Positions 51,591 to 59,740 of a DNA stretch of 64,000 nucleotides are shown here, piece after piece. Position 1 is the stretch's first letter. The number at the start of each line of letters is the position of its first letter. A model generated the notes under the pieces. It did no database searches. It had not been told where the DNA came from and worked only from the letters and a program-made list of their open reading frames with translations. The stretch spans positions 141,103-205,102 of the forward strand of contig CAMHSB010000002.1 in assembly GCA_946187695.1 (NCBI GenBank), in the 5' to 3' direction. Source of the stretch: an uncultured Bacteroidales bacterium. Lineage in GTDB: Bacteria > Bacteroidota > Bacteroidia > Bacteroidales > Paludibacteraceae. The position numbers were made by a program, and so were the translations under genes.

Positions 51591-53864
51591 CTATAACTTG
51601 CGGAATTGGGCTTCGCCGATTTGCTCGATCTTGTGGTTGGTGCGCCAGCGGTTGAGGACCATGCAGATAGCATTGTTCTTGACTGATTGACCTTTACGCG
51701 CACGGAGTTTGATGAGATCGGCAGTACTAAACTCAGCAGGCAGCAAAGCCAGAAGTGAAGCGGCTGAACCTCTTTCGCCGGAGAGCACTTCGAGAGCGCC
51801 GGAAAGTTCTTGCTCCATCTGTTCGCCCCAGAGTTCCATCTGATTGCGGAAGACATACTCGGCAACCCATTCTGCGAACTGACCTACGGTTTTGGTGAAC
51901 TTGCGGTTTTCGAGCAAGTAGCACAACATGCCAGCACGGAATCCCATCACACCTGCACGACGACGGAGCGTATCCATAGCGTGCGAGTCGGCTTCCATCG
52001 CCTGTTGCCGTTTCTGTTCGAGCCAGTTGGCAATAACCGTGTTCAGTTGCGGACAAACGAGTGTGCCTTGTTCGGCATCGAGCCGACGCGCCCAACGGAT
52101 GATCTCCTCTTTCTCCGCTTCGGTGTATGGAGCGAAAACGGGAATTTCGGTGAACGAAGTGTCAGGCAGTTGCGCAAAGCAGACACGTGTTGCGAGACCG
52201 TTTTCGAGGTCTTTGAAGAAGCGCTTCATGGAGTTGGGAGTTCCAGTCAGAAGCAGGTTATAATAGACCTTGATGTGTGCATTGAACGAAGCATCACTCA
52301 TGTACGCCTGTCCGTACTCGGCATTGTCGAAAGCCAGACGGTAAATATCGCTCTTTTGGCTCCACACTCCGGCGCGTTCACTTTTCACAAGCGTGTCCAT
52401 TTCCTCGCCGATACCGATGAGGTGTTTGCCTTCGGCATAGGTGAGCAACTGGAGCAACTTCGCGATACTGATAGCCACACCGTTATTTCTCGGACAAGCG
52501 TGCGGATCTTCCGGTTGGTTCTTGCTGTTCTTCGAGGCACGGAGTTTGTCCTTGTACGCCTGTTCTTTCTCACGCTCAATCGCGTCTTGCTCGTTGATGG
52601 GAGTGAGCAGCAAATCCAGCGGTTTGCGGATGAACGACTTACCGGATGCTGCCGGAGCGGTGATACACGAGAAGAATGAAAGCGATTGTTCCTGACGGTC
52701 GAGATACTCGAAACGGATGCGTGTGGCGAGTGTGCCGAGGACAGGGAGCGAAGCAATGATCATCGCAGCACGATAGTCTTCGGGCAAACGGCGGCATACC
52801 AGTTTGAGCAGACGCGGCAACTCGGGCAGATGTAGCGAAGTAGATCTTTCGACTTTCGACTTTTGACTTTCGACTAAAGATTCTTTCTCACAGATAGCGA
52901 TAGCCGATTGGAGCACCATGGGTTTCTGCGACTTACGCGGTCTTCCTATCGCCGACGAAATAGCCTGTTTTCTCTCCTGTTCGCTTAATCCGAAATCCGG
53001 CAACACCCGCAACAACAACACCGCATCAAAATCGCAGATATACCGCATATAATTCGCCAAACTGAAATACACCGTATTTCGTTCTCCTTGCATTGCGCCT
53101 TCAGCGGCTCCAATCTCGATCATCAACTGCTTCACAATAGCCTCATACGCTATCCCTCTATACGTAGGAGCGTCCTCATGGCTTGTATCTTTTTCTTCTT
53201 GATGCGGAGGTAATGCTGGTAAAAAAGATACAAGCTGCATCAAATCCAAGCGTTCTTCTTCCGAGAACAAACCTGCCTCATATATCCAAAGGATATAATC
53301 ACGCGGAACCACATAGCTTGCTCTCGCTAAGTCCTTCGTCACCGCGTCATACTCGCTGATACCCAGCACTTTCGCCATCCGCATCTGTGCCGCCTCGATA
53401 CGCTCCATGGTTCCGCTCTCGCGGTTAACTCCGCGAGCACCGATCACCCTGATCCCATGTCCGCTTGCCGTGATCGCAATCAGGTAGATGCCGTTTTCTG
53501 CAAAAAAGTCTTTCAGTCCGTAGGACGGTCTTTCAGCGTAAGCGGTCTTTATTCTTTCAGCGCAGCGGTCAAACCAGACTTTAGGCTGGTTTATATGATC
53601 CACATCGAGCATGGCGAGACCGGACGGGATTGCATCTGCGCTGACGCGCTTGCCGTTCTTGAAAGACGCTGCGTGCGGGATAATGATCGGCAGACGCCTC
53701 TTGAGTGCTTGCTTGCGGTCGTTGTAGTCTGGTGCGCTCGTGTCTAAGGCTGCGATCTGGTCGCAAACGGACTTGACTTCGGGACTGTCGATGAGTCGGT
53801 CCCAGATTTCGGGTGTACATACTTGCGGTACACCGGCATTTACTTTGTCTTGATATTGAAACAT
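51591..53864 (-). CDS. VirE N-domain / DUF3987 primase-helicase-like protein (BT4734/BF3469 family)
   Basis: 757 residues. The N-terminal VirE-type domain (about 1-200) has RRLPIIIPHAASFKNGKR, GLAMLDVDHI and ITASGHGIRVI, a primase-polymerase-like arrangement with two acidic residues in LDVDH. The C-terminal DUF3987 part has an ATP-binding APAASGKSF (about residue 398) and GIGEEMDTLV, LLTGTPNSMKRFF. Two tandem arrays are translated in frame: SLVESQKSKVERS (7-bp units) and DRCAERIKTAYAERPSYGLKD (16-bp units). Such genes accompany small HU-like and other accessory genes in Bacteroidales. Possibly a replication protein of a former mobile element. Confidence 0.9.
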   Translation of the reverse strand: MFQYQDKVNAGVPQVCTPEIWDRLIDSPEVKSVCDQIAALDTSAPDYNDRKQALKRRLPIIIPHAASFKNGKRVSADAIPSGLAMLDVDHINQPKVWFDRCAERIKTAYAERPSYGLKDFFAENGIYLIAITASGHGIRVIGARGVNRESGTMERIEAAQMRMAKVLGISEYDAVTKDLARASYVVPRDYILWIYEAGLFSEEERLDLMQLVSFLPALPPHQEEKDTSHEDAPTYRGIAYEAIVKQLMIEIGAAEGAMQGERNTVYFSLANYMRYICDFDAVLLLRVLPDFGLSEQERKQAISSAIGRPRKSQKPMVLQSAIAICEKESLVESQKSKVERSTSLHLPELPRLLKLVCRRLPEDYRAAMIIASLPVLGTLATRIRFEYLDRQEQSLSFFSCITAPAASGKSFIRKPLDLLLTPINEQDAIEREKEQAYKDKLRASKNSKNQPEDPHACPRNNGVAISIAKLLQLLTYAEGKHLIGIGEEMDTLVKSERAGVWSQKSDIYRLAFDNAEYGQAYMSDASFNAHIKVYYNLLLTGTPNSMKRFFKDLENGLATRVCFAQLPDTSFTEIPVFAPYTEAEKEEIIRWARRLDAEQGTLVCPQLNTVIANWLEQKRQQAMEADSHAMDTLRRRAGVMGFRAGMLCYLLENRKFTKTVGQFAEWVAEYVFRNQMELWGEQMEQELSGALEVLSGERGSAASLLALLPAEFSTADLIKLRARKGQSVKNNAICMVLNRWRTNHKIEQIGEAQFRKL
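52846..52880. repeat. 7-bp tandem array (CTTTCGA x5) inside the VirE/DUF3987 gene
   Basis: ctttcga, ctttcga, cttttga, ctttcga, ctaaaga; encodes LVESQKSKVER. Confidence 0.92.
53517..53575. repeat. 16-bp-type array inside the VirE/DUF3987 gene
   Basis: On the coding strand words such as TGACCGCTGCGC, AAAGACCGCTTACGC and TGAAAGACCGTCC; the same AGACCGCTNCGC core as in murG and at 21531. Less regular than those. Confidence 0.7.
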
Positions 53865-53873
53865 AATTCTAAC

Positions 53874-53905
53874 AATTTAACAGTTTAACGATTTAACATT
53901 TTAAC
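53874..53905. repeat. 8-bp tandem array (CAATTTAA-like x4), intergenic
   Basis: caatttaa, cagtttaa, cgatttaa, cattttaa, in the short gap between the VirE gene and its upstream neighbour. Confidence 0.88.
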
Positions 53906-54277
53906 GTCTTTAGACTTCTCGGCATTCCATTTGCCTTTTGATCCGAATGGCTGCTCGTCTGCGGAGACTCTCCGCCGTGTCCATTCACAGCCTACGGCGT
54001 GAATCTCCTCGTGGTCTTCGGGATAGAGTTTGCGTTGCTTGATAGCGCGTTTCTTAACCGCTTTGAGCATCGTCTTGAACTCTTCTTCTGACACTTCCAC
54101 CTTGTGAATGTTGCACGGGTTGTACACATCGCAATCCACCATCCACGGGTTCATCGTCATGCGGCAATGCGTTTTCAACGGCACTCCACGTACACCGGTC
54201 ACTTTGCCTGTCTCGGTGTAGAACGGGCAGGCGCTACTACACTTCACGCCGCCCTTTCTAATCGCTATCAGCAACAT
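53885..54277 (-). CDS. small Cys-rich hypothetical protein
   Basis: 130 residues from MLLIAIRKGG (ATG at 54277, overlapping the stop of the upstream gene by ten bases). Six Cys (KCSSACPFYTE, HCRMT, DCDVYNPCNIH, GCEW) could bind a metal; C-terminal half is basic. Not recognised. Position behind the next gene and before the VirE gene implies one transcript for all three. Confidence 0.68.
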   Translation of the reverse strand: MLLIAIRKGGVKCSSACPFYTETGKVTGVRGVPLKTHCRMTMNPWMVDCDVYNPCNIHKVEVSEEEFKTMLKAVKKRAIKQRKLYPEDHEEIHAVGCEWTRRRVSADEQPFGSKGKWNAEKSKDVKMLNR

Positions 54278-54660
54278 GCCGCAACCTCCTCCTTGAGGTC
54301 CATGTCGCACAAGGTCTCACCCATCGTCTCGATCTCTGCCGCCAGCAGGTCCGCCAACTCGCGTCCATTCTTGTAGTCATCGTGCGACACATAAATCTGT
54401 ACCATCACATGCTGCGCATTGTACTTGATCTTACCGTGCTTTGTTCGATCTAACAGTCGCCAATGCAACTCCGGTCGTGTCTCGTACGTACGCACGCCTT
54501 TTTCAATAAAGGTGAACTTGTCCTCATCTGTCCGATGCAACGTTCCCTTACGGCTGTCCAACACTTGAAGATCGCTCTTCTTCATCTTCGTAGTCAAATC
54601 TACGCATAAATAATTTTGCTTTTTCTCTGCCACAAGGGCGCGATTAACTTCGTTTTTCAT
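54268..54660 (-). CDS. hypothetical protein of the VirE module
   Basis: 130 residues from MKNEVNRALVAEKKQ. A TTG 23 codons upstream would extend it, but ATG at 54660 follows the probable promoter (TAATTTTG at 54817-54824; no clear -33 box) at a reasonable distance. Soluble, mixed alpha/beta, basic first half (DLTTKMKKSDLQVLDSRKG) and acidic end (AAEIETMGETLCDMDLKEE). Not recognised. Its first codons are echoed at 54785-54811 upstream, an imperfect ~27-bp duplication. Confidence 0.65.
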   Translation of the reverse strand: MKNEVNRALVAEKKQNYLCVDLTTKMKKSDLQVLDSRKGTLHRTDEDKFTFIEKGVRTYETRPELHWRLLDRTKHGKIKYNAQHVMVQIYVSHDDYKNGRELADLLAAEIETMGETLCDMDLKEEVAACC

Positions 54661-54860
54661 CTTTGCAAAAGTTTTGTGCTTAGTCTCGTATGCGAGTGGC
54701 CACTCTTTGCACGTGCGATTCACACTCAACTTTCGCGATTTTTAATAATGTTTATAACCGGTCTCTTACCGATTTCTTAGCCCAAGAGGGCACGATTAAC
54801 TTGAGTTTTTCGACTGCAAAATTAGTACAAAAAAAGCAGCTACGAAAATCGTAACTGCAT

Positions 54861-54940
54861 TTCGGAACTACTTAGAACCGGATTTCTATTATTTGGAACT
54901 AAATGGAACTACTTGGTACTTGTTCCGTGGAACTGAATGG
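54861..54940. repeat. imperfect ~10-bp tandem array (TTGGAACTAA-like)
   Basis: Words such as ttcggaacta, atttggaact, aaatggaact, acttggtact, aactgaatgg follow each other with a period of about 10 in the gap between two minus-strand genes. The remainder of 54661-54976 contains the ~27-bp duplication and a -7-like TAATTTTG but no gene. Confidence 0.6.
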
Positions 54941-54976
54941 AAATAATCGTTTGAGCGATTGACCGCGAAATAAGAA

Positions 54977-56335
54977 CTATTGTGTGCGGTACTTGGAAAG
55001 ATTTCTCGGACCAAACTTGAGGTGGAAATGCTCATTGAGCAAACGATGTAGCGTGCTCGTTTGTAAGTTCTTTGTGTCCACATAGCCCAATGCCTCGTTT
55101 GTGTTGATGCATTTCATCAGTTTTGGAGCACTGACACAAGCGCTTTTTAGTTCGTTTTCCACTTCTTGCGCATGACCTGATATAATCGCATACTCTGTGA
55201 TACACGAGAAATACGGATTGGTCGTCGGAAGATCTTCTTGCTCTTTTTCTTCTACGATCGGTTCTTCTGTTACTTCAACTCCTAAGTTCTTTTGCAGATA
55301 TTTAATAAAGAGCCGTTCGTATTGTAACAACATTTGCTGCACGTCGTCAGGAAAAGCTTTCCAAAGTTTGGACTTGCCAAGTTGCTTGCTCTGTGCTATT
55401 TCGATGTTCAACATCTTGCGCATTGTGTAGCCCACTTCGTGTTCGTATTCTATGTCTTCAAACTCCAACTTCTCTCGTAAGCAAGGCAAAGCAATATCCA
55501 AATATGTAGCAAATAAGAGCTCTCCTGGCACATGAAGGTGTTTAGGCAAACAATCATCATTTAGAATTTTCATATGAGGAGAAGTGAAGCAAACCACGGT
55601 AGCCCAATTCTCTTCATACCAATCTATACTAAAAATCTGTCTCCGTACGGCATCCTTGAACATAGCATTGATGACCGATGCCATGAATCCATATATACCT
55701 AATGGTTTGGTGTAAGCTTCAGCTTCTTCATCGTATTCCTCCAACTCATTGTGATCTTCATCTTCATATGGTTGAAAAACCTCTTCCAAACGCATTAAAT
55801 CAGTGCCCTGACGAGGATCCTCTAGATTTAAATCATCTGATAATAAGTTGGATTTTGCGACAAACATAATCTCATGTTCTCCTTTCTTCGGAAAGTAATA
55901 GAAATCTTCTTTCCAACCATCCCATAACGCATCGGGAGTAAACAGAATATTGGGAACAACACCACGGTTCATCATCTCCGGATGAAGAAAGGTCTCACCA
56001 TCAATACAGAAATCAGCGCTTATGTTCTTAATCACAAAACACGCCACTTCAACTCCGTGTACATCATAATCATAATCCGCTAACTTTACTGTCCCAAAGA
56101 CCTTTCCTCGATCGTCTTCATCAATCGATAATATATACGGCAACGAATCAATCCAATCTTTCACCACCTCATAGCGCGAATCCAAATCATCCACGTCCAC
56201 GAATTTCTTTGCATACTCCTTTGTAAACACATGATGAATGTCGATGGTTTTATCTTGCACCGACTTCACAACGGCTTCAACAATGCCGTATAGTTTCTTC
56301 TCTTTACGTTGCTCTGTTCTTTCTTCTTCTGTCAT
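54977..56335 (-). CDS. hypothetical protein, 452 residues
   Basis: Not recognised. Soluble, acidic, no signal peptide. The first ~330 residues are mixed alpha/beta with many Asp, Tyr and Trp (KLADYDYDVHGVEVACFVI, LFTPDALWDGWKEDFYYFP). A Glu-rich linker near 355 (VTEEPIVEEKEQEDLPT) leads to a helical end (KCINTNEALGYVDTKNLQTS, LLNEHFHLKFGPRNLSKY), which could be a small helix-turn-helix-like unit. Clear promoter at 56368. Single gene between the VirE module and three plus-strand genes. Confidence 0.75.
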   Translation of the reverse strand: MTEEERTEQRKEKKLYGIVEAVVKSVQDKTIDIHHVFTKEYAKKFVDVDDLDSRYEVVKDWIDSLPYILSIDEDDRGKVFGTVKLADYDYDVHGVEVACFVIKNISADFCIDGETFLHPEMMNRGVVPNILFTPDALWDGWKEDFYYFPKKGEHEIMFVAKSNLLSDDLNLEDPRQGTDLMRLEEVFQPYEDEDHNELEEYDEEAEAYTKPLGIYGFMASVINAMFKDAVRRQIFSIDWYEENWATVVCFTSPHMKILNDDCLPKHLHVPGELLFATYLDIALPCLREKLEFEDIEYEHEVGYTMRKMLNIEIAQSKQLGKSKLWKAFPDDVQQMLLQYERLFIKYLQKNLGVEVTEEPIVEEKEQEDLPTTNPYFSCITEYAIISGHAQEVENELKSACVSAPKLMKCINTNEALGYVDTKNLQTSTLHRLLNEHFHLKFGPRNLSKYRTQ

Positions 56336-56367
56336 TTGTTCATGTCCTAATGAGCCAAAAATCGCTG

Positions 56368-56398
56368 CAAAATTACTTCTTTTTTTTCACATACCCAA
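56368..56398 (-). promoter_or_regulatory. Bacteroidota promoter for the 452-residue protein
   Basis: TTG (56398-56396), 20 bp, TAATTTTG (56375-56368) on the minus strand. Confidence 0.8.
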
Positions 56399-56416
56399 AT
56401 TTTTGAATGTGTAAAA

Positions 56417-56550
56417 TTCACAAATTCACACATTCACACAAAATTTTGAGAGATCATTTTGCTCATAATAAATATAATATTAATATTATTATATTATTAT
56501 GGAGATTTTTCCAACCTACACAGATGTGTGAATCTGTGAAAATGTGAATT
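56417..56550. repeat. TGTGAAT 8-bp arrays in both orientations around an AT-rich core
   Basis: Inverted units (attcacaa, attcacac, attcacac) at about 56417-56440 and direct units (tgtgaatc, tgtgaaaa, tgtgaatt) at 56527-56550 face each other across ~85 bp of AT-rich sequence (attat repeats at 56465-56500). The 500-base gap 56336-56841 holds this, two divergent promoters and a leader; I see no gene in it. Confidence 0.75.
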
Positions 56551-56607
56551 TTGGTTCTGTCAAAATTCACTTTATCGCATTTTTTTTCATTTTTTTGCGA
56601 AAAAAAT

Positions 56608-56639
56608 TTGCAAACCCCAATTTGTTCATCGTATCTTTG
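56608..56639 (+). promoter_or_regulatory. Bacteroidota promoter and ~195-nt leader of the small-gene unit
   Basis: TTG (56608-56610), 21 bp, TATCTTTG (56632-56639). The leader to 56841 contains a CTCGCGC/GCGCGAG stem with an inner GGCGCC near 56687-56720 and a row of ~7-bp TTAAAC/TTAACT words at 56725-56760. Confidence 0.75.
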
Positions 56640-56841
56640 CATCGGATTTCGAGATAAGCCCCTGCTAATCTCCTTCCAAACAGCCACTCTCGCGCCACTC
56701 CGGCGCCACTCGCGCGAGAACATTGTTAAACCATTAAACCTAAGTATTAACTATTAACCCCTCTCACGTGGCTTAGAGGGCATCCGAGTACTTCCTACCA
56801 AAACGAAATTTTGGTACATGTACGAGGATAGCCACACGCGA

Positions 56842-57156
56842 ATGGCAAAGTATGAACCTATTGACATGGTGAATCACTACCGTGGTAAGATCTGTTCCCA
56901 TTCGGACACCTACTTCCAGAAACGTGGTAACACCCTTTGTACCGGTCGCATCTGCAACCCCCGTGACCTTTCCAAGCACCCGCTCTCAGCCGATGAGATC
57001 GCCGCGCGACAGAAGTTCACCCAGGCACGTGCTGCCGTCAAAGCACTCACCTCCGAGCAGAAAGCAGCCTATGCGCTCGCCTTCAAAAACCAGAAGAAAT
57101 ACGCCACCCTCCCTGGCTACATCTTCGCTCAGGAGTACGCAAAATTGGGAGCCTAA
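56842..57156 (+). CDS. small conserved Bacteroidales protein, paralogue of the next gene
   Basis: 104 residues from MAKYEPIDMVNHYRG (eight codons of extra frame upstream are unlikely to be translated). Segments GKICSHSDTYFQKRGNT, CTGRICNPRDL, ADEIAARQKFTQARAAVKAL and PGYIFAQEYAKLGA. The middle aligns with the following protein (LWARNRFTAVAAAVKT, ICGQEYD-like end), so the two derive from one ancestor. Cytosolic, basic, function unknown. I believe similar proteins are common in Bacteroidales accessory regions with HU-like genes, but cannot verify it. Confidence 0.75.
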   Translation: MAKYEPIDMVNHYRGKICSHSDTYFQKRGNTLCTGRICNPRDLSKHPLSADEIAARQKFTQARAAVKALTSEQKAAYALAFKNQKKYATLPGYIFAQEYAKLGA

Positions 57157-57183
57157 TGTTTAACCCTTAAAACCTTAACTATT

Positions 57184-57570
57184 ATGGCAAAAGTACAATG
57201 GAGTTCCGGTATCGACCACGTTTCCGGAGCATTGAGTAAACCGAGCAAGAGCGGCCAGCATTCTTGCACCAAGATGTTGCTGGCAACCCACCGCGTAAAG
57301 CCTACTGAGAGTGCGGATTGCAACCGTCTTTACCTTCGCAGAAAAGTAGAGCGTTCCACCGCTCCGGGTGAGGATGAGCTCTGGGCACGTAACCGCTTCA
57401 CCGCGGTAGCAGCAGCGGTCAAGACCCGTCGTAAGGACCTGAGCCACATCGCTTCCGACATGCAAGCGTTCGAGGCACAGAAGAACACCGCCGGCGGCAA
57501 GAAGACGATGAAAGCCTACCTCTGGCTCGTCTGCGGTCAGGAGTACGATCAGGCTCACCCGCGTAGCTAA
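57184..57570 (+). CDS. small conserved Bacteroidales protein
   Basis: 128 residues: MAKVQWSSGIDHVSGALSKP, CNRLYLRRKVERSTAPGEDE, LWARNRFTAVAAAVKTRRKD, KKTMKAYLWLVCGQEYDQA. Basic and soluble, with the same order of blocks as the preceding protein (Arg/Cys strand, then x-x-AR-x-x-FT-x-x-x-AAV helix, then Y...QEY end). Its codon use is GC-rich, unlike the minus-strand genes just upstream. Function unknown. Confidence 0.78.
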   Translation: MAKVQWSSGIDHVSGALSKPSKSGQHSCTKMLLATHRVKPTESADCNRLYLRRKVERSTAPGEDELWARNRFTAVAAAVKTRRKDLSHIASDMQAFEAQKNTAGGKKTMKAYLWLVCGQEYDQAHPRS

Positions 57571-57574
57571 TGAG

Positions 57575-57582
57575 AGGAGGTG
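57575..57582 (+). promoter_or_regulatory. strong Shine-Dalgarno sequence before the third small gene
   Basis: AGGAGGTG, six bases ahead of ATG at 57589. A full-length Shine-Dalgarno is uncommon in Bacteroidota, whose genes mostly lack one, and settles the start. Confidence 0.8.
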
Positions 57583-57588
57583 TGATCT

Positions 57589-57795
57589 ATGACGAAGCAA
57601 CAGATCATTAAGATTATCATCTCTGTGCTGATTGCAGCGCTGACGGCGCTGGGAGCGGTCTTCGGTTTGAGTTCGTGCAACGTAACGCGCACGATCACCA
57701 CGAAGAGCGAGTACAGCCAACGAGGCGACACGACCGTGGTCATCCAGACCAAAACGATCGAGACCTACGATGCATCTAAGAAGCTACCCTACTGA
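57589..57795 (+). CDS. small lipoprotein, smalltalk-like N-terminus
   Basis: 68 residues. Start MTKQQIIKIIISVLIAALTAL, lipobox GLSSC, then a short Thr-rich mature part (TRTITTKSEYSQRGDTTVVI). The N-terminal half looks like the short smalltalk proteins of Bacteroidales, which are encoded in the same kind of neighbourhood (with HU-like and VirE-type genes). The mature tail is longer than in those. Convergent with rpsA across a shared terminator. Confidence 0.75.
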   Translation: MTKQQIIKIIISVLIAALTALGAVFGLSSCNVTRTITTKSEYSQRGDTTVVIQTKTIETYDASKKLPY

Positions 57796-57798
57796 CAA

Positions 57799-57829
57799 AG
57801 AGAGAGACGACCATTTGGCCGTCTCTCTT
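57799..57829. terminator. bidirectional terminator between the small-gene unit and rpsA
   Basis: AGAGAGACG/CGTCTCTCT nine-base stem extended by CCA/TGG inside, at 57801-57828, between converging genes. The flanks (GGTTT to the right, GTCAGT on the other side) are only moderately T-rich. Confidence 0.75.
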
Positions 57830-57851
57830 GGTTTAAATCCCAAAGGAATGA

Positions 57852-59717
57852 TTACTCCTCTTTTTTGGTTTTCTTAGCAGCTGCTTTCTTAGCCGGCTTC
57901 TCTTCTGCGGGCTCCTCTGCGGGGGCTTCTGCCTTGGCAGCTTTAGCAGCCTTGGCGGGTTTCGCCTCTGCTTCGAGGGAAGCCTTCAGTTCTGCGAGTG
58001 CAGAGAGGTCACCGAGGGTGGTCTTCTCTACCTTCGGCAGGTCGAGAGCGGGTTCTTCAGCCTTAGCGGCTTTCTTAGCTGCCTTCGGAGCTGCCTCCTT
58101 GCGCTCCTCCCAAGTGCGGAGGTGCGAAACGAGGATACGCTTAGCGTCACGGTTGAACTCAATCACCTTGAACGGCAGTTCGTCACCAACAGCAACCGGC
58201 GACTTGTCTTCCTTCTGGAGGTGGCGGGTCGTGCAGAATGCCTCAACACCATCCTCGAGCGAAACGACAGCGCCCTTGTCGGTCAGTTCAACCACCTTAC
58301 CATCAACGATGGTATCTACGCCGAACTTAGCCTCGAGCTCTTCCCACGGGTTCTCCTCGAGTTGTTTGTGACCGAGGGAGAGACGGCGGTTAGCTACGTC
58401 GATGTCAAGCACAACAACCTCGATCTGAGCACCGATCTGGGTGAACTCATTCGGGTGTTTGATCTTCTTGGTCCAGCTGAGGTCGCTGATGTGGATGAGG
58501 CCGTCAACGCCTTCCTCAATCTCAACAAAGACACCGAAGTTGGTGAAGTTACGAACCTTAGCCCAGTGGCGAGTGCCAACTGCGTACTTGGTCTCCACGT
58601 TAGCCCACGGATCCGCCTTGAGTTGCTTGATACCGAGGGACATCTTACGCTCAGCGCGGTCGAGTGTGAGGATGACAGCATCTACCTCGTCGCCGACTTT
58701 GAGGAAGTCGTTAGCGGAACGGAGGTGCTGGCTCCAGCTCATCTCAGATACGTGAATAAGACCCTCAACGCCTTCTGCGATCTCCACGAATGCGCCGTAA
58801 TCAGCCATTACGACTACCTTACCGTGAACCTTGTCGCCTACTTTGAGGTTCGGATCAAGCGCATCCCACGGGTGCGGAGTCAACTGCTTGAGACCGAGCG
58901 CGATACGTTTCTTCTCCTCATCGAAGTCGAGGATAACAACGTTGATCTTCTGGTCGAGTTGCAGGATCTCGTGCGGGTCGTTAACGCGTCCCCAGCTGAG
59001 GTCGGTGATGTGGATAAGACCATCCACGCCTCCGAGGTCGATGAAGACACCGTAGTTGGTGATGTTCTTAACCGTACCTTCGAGTACCTGACCCTTCTCG
59101 AGTTTGCCGACGATCTCAGCCTTTTGAGCCTCGAGTTCAGCCTCGATGAGCGCTTTGTGGGAAACAACGACGTTGCGGAATTCCGGATTGAGTTTGACGA
59201 TCTTGAACTCCATGGTCTTGCCGACGAGGATGTCATAATCGCGAACCGGCTTGACGTCGATCTGGCTGCCCGGGAGGAATGCTTCCATGCCGAGTACGTC
59301 CACGATCATGCCGCCTTTCGAACGCCATTTGATGTAACCGGTAACGATCTCACCTGCGTTGTAAGCCTCGTTGACGCGGTCCCAAGCGCGAGCGGTGCGT
59401 GCCTCATTGTGCGAAAGCACGAGTTGGCCCTTCTTGTCCTCCTGGCTCTTGATGTAGACTTCTACTTTGTCGCCTACTTTGAGCTCGGGGTTGTAACGGA
59501 ACTCAGAAGCCGGAACGATACCGTCCGACTTGTAGCCTACGTTAACAACGACTTCGCGTTTGTTGATACTGATGACGGTACCCTCAACGACTTCATTGTC
59601 CTTGATGGCGCTCAGGGTGTCATTATACTTTTGGATTTCTTCTTCGTTTTTTGTGCCTTGCTGTTGTGCTTCATAGGCATCCCAGTCGAAGTTCTGGAGA
59701 GAAAGATTTTCTGCCAT
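57852..59717 (-). CDS. rpsA: 30S ribosomal protein S1
   Basis: 621 residues. Six S1 RNA-binding repeats, the later ones marked by YGVFIDLGGVDGLIHITDLSW, YGAFVEIAEGVEGLIHVSEM, FGVFVEIEEGVDGLIHISDL. A C-terminal Ala/Lys/Glu-rich tail (about 545-621) with PAKKAAAKKTKKEE end. Binds mRNA on the small subunit. Bacteroidota lean on S1 and AT-rich leaders rather than Shine-Dalgarno pairing. A 10-bp tandem array lies in its own leader. The antisense frame of 543 codons over this gene is a composition effect. Confidence 0.97.
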   Translation of the reverse strand: MAENLSLQNFDWDAYEAQQQGTKNEEEIQKYNDTLSAIKDNEVVEGTVISINKREVVVNVGYKSDGIVPASEFRYNPELKVGDKVEVYIKSQEDKKGQLVLSHNEARTARAWDRVNEAYNAGEIVTGYIKWRSKGGMIVDVLGMEAFLPGSQIDVKPVRDYDILVGKTMEFKIVKLNPEFRNVVVSHKALIEAELEAQKAEIVGKLEKGQVLEGTVKNITNYGVFIDLGGVDGLIHITDLSWGRVNDPHEILQLDQKINVVILDFDEEKKRIALGLKQLTPHPWDALDPNLKVGDKVHGKVVVMADYGAFVEIAEGVEGLIHVSEMSWSQHLRSANDFLKVGDEVDAVILTLDRAERKMSLGIKQLKADPWANVETKYAVGTRHWAKVRNFTNFGVFVEIEEGVDGLIHISDLSWTKKIKHPNEFTQIGAQIEVVVLDIDVANRRLSLGHKQLEENPWEELEAKFGVDTIVDGKVVELTDKGAVVSLEDGVEAFCTTRHLQKEDKSPVAVGDELPFKVIEFNRDAKRILVSHLRTWEERKEAAPKAAKKAAKAEEPALDLPKVEKTTLGDLSALAELKASLEAEAKPAKAAKAAKAEAPAEEPAEEKPAKKAAAKKTKKEE

Positions 59718-59740
59718 GTGGTAGAATTTGTGGTGGGAAC

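Noticed and set aside
51482..51865. 127-codon minus-strand frame
   Set aside because: Overlaps the 3' end of the VirE/DUF3987 gene, the terminator and a tandem array in another frame.
56463..56723. 86-codon minus-strand frame
   Set aside because: Covers the AT-rich core, a tandem array and the opposite promoter and leader; low-complexity C-terminus; no promoter of its own.
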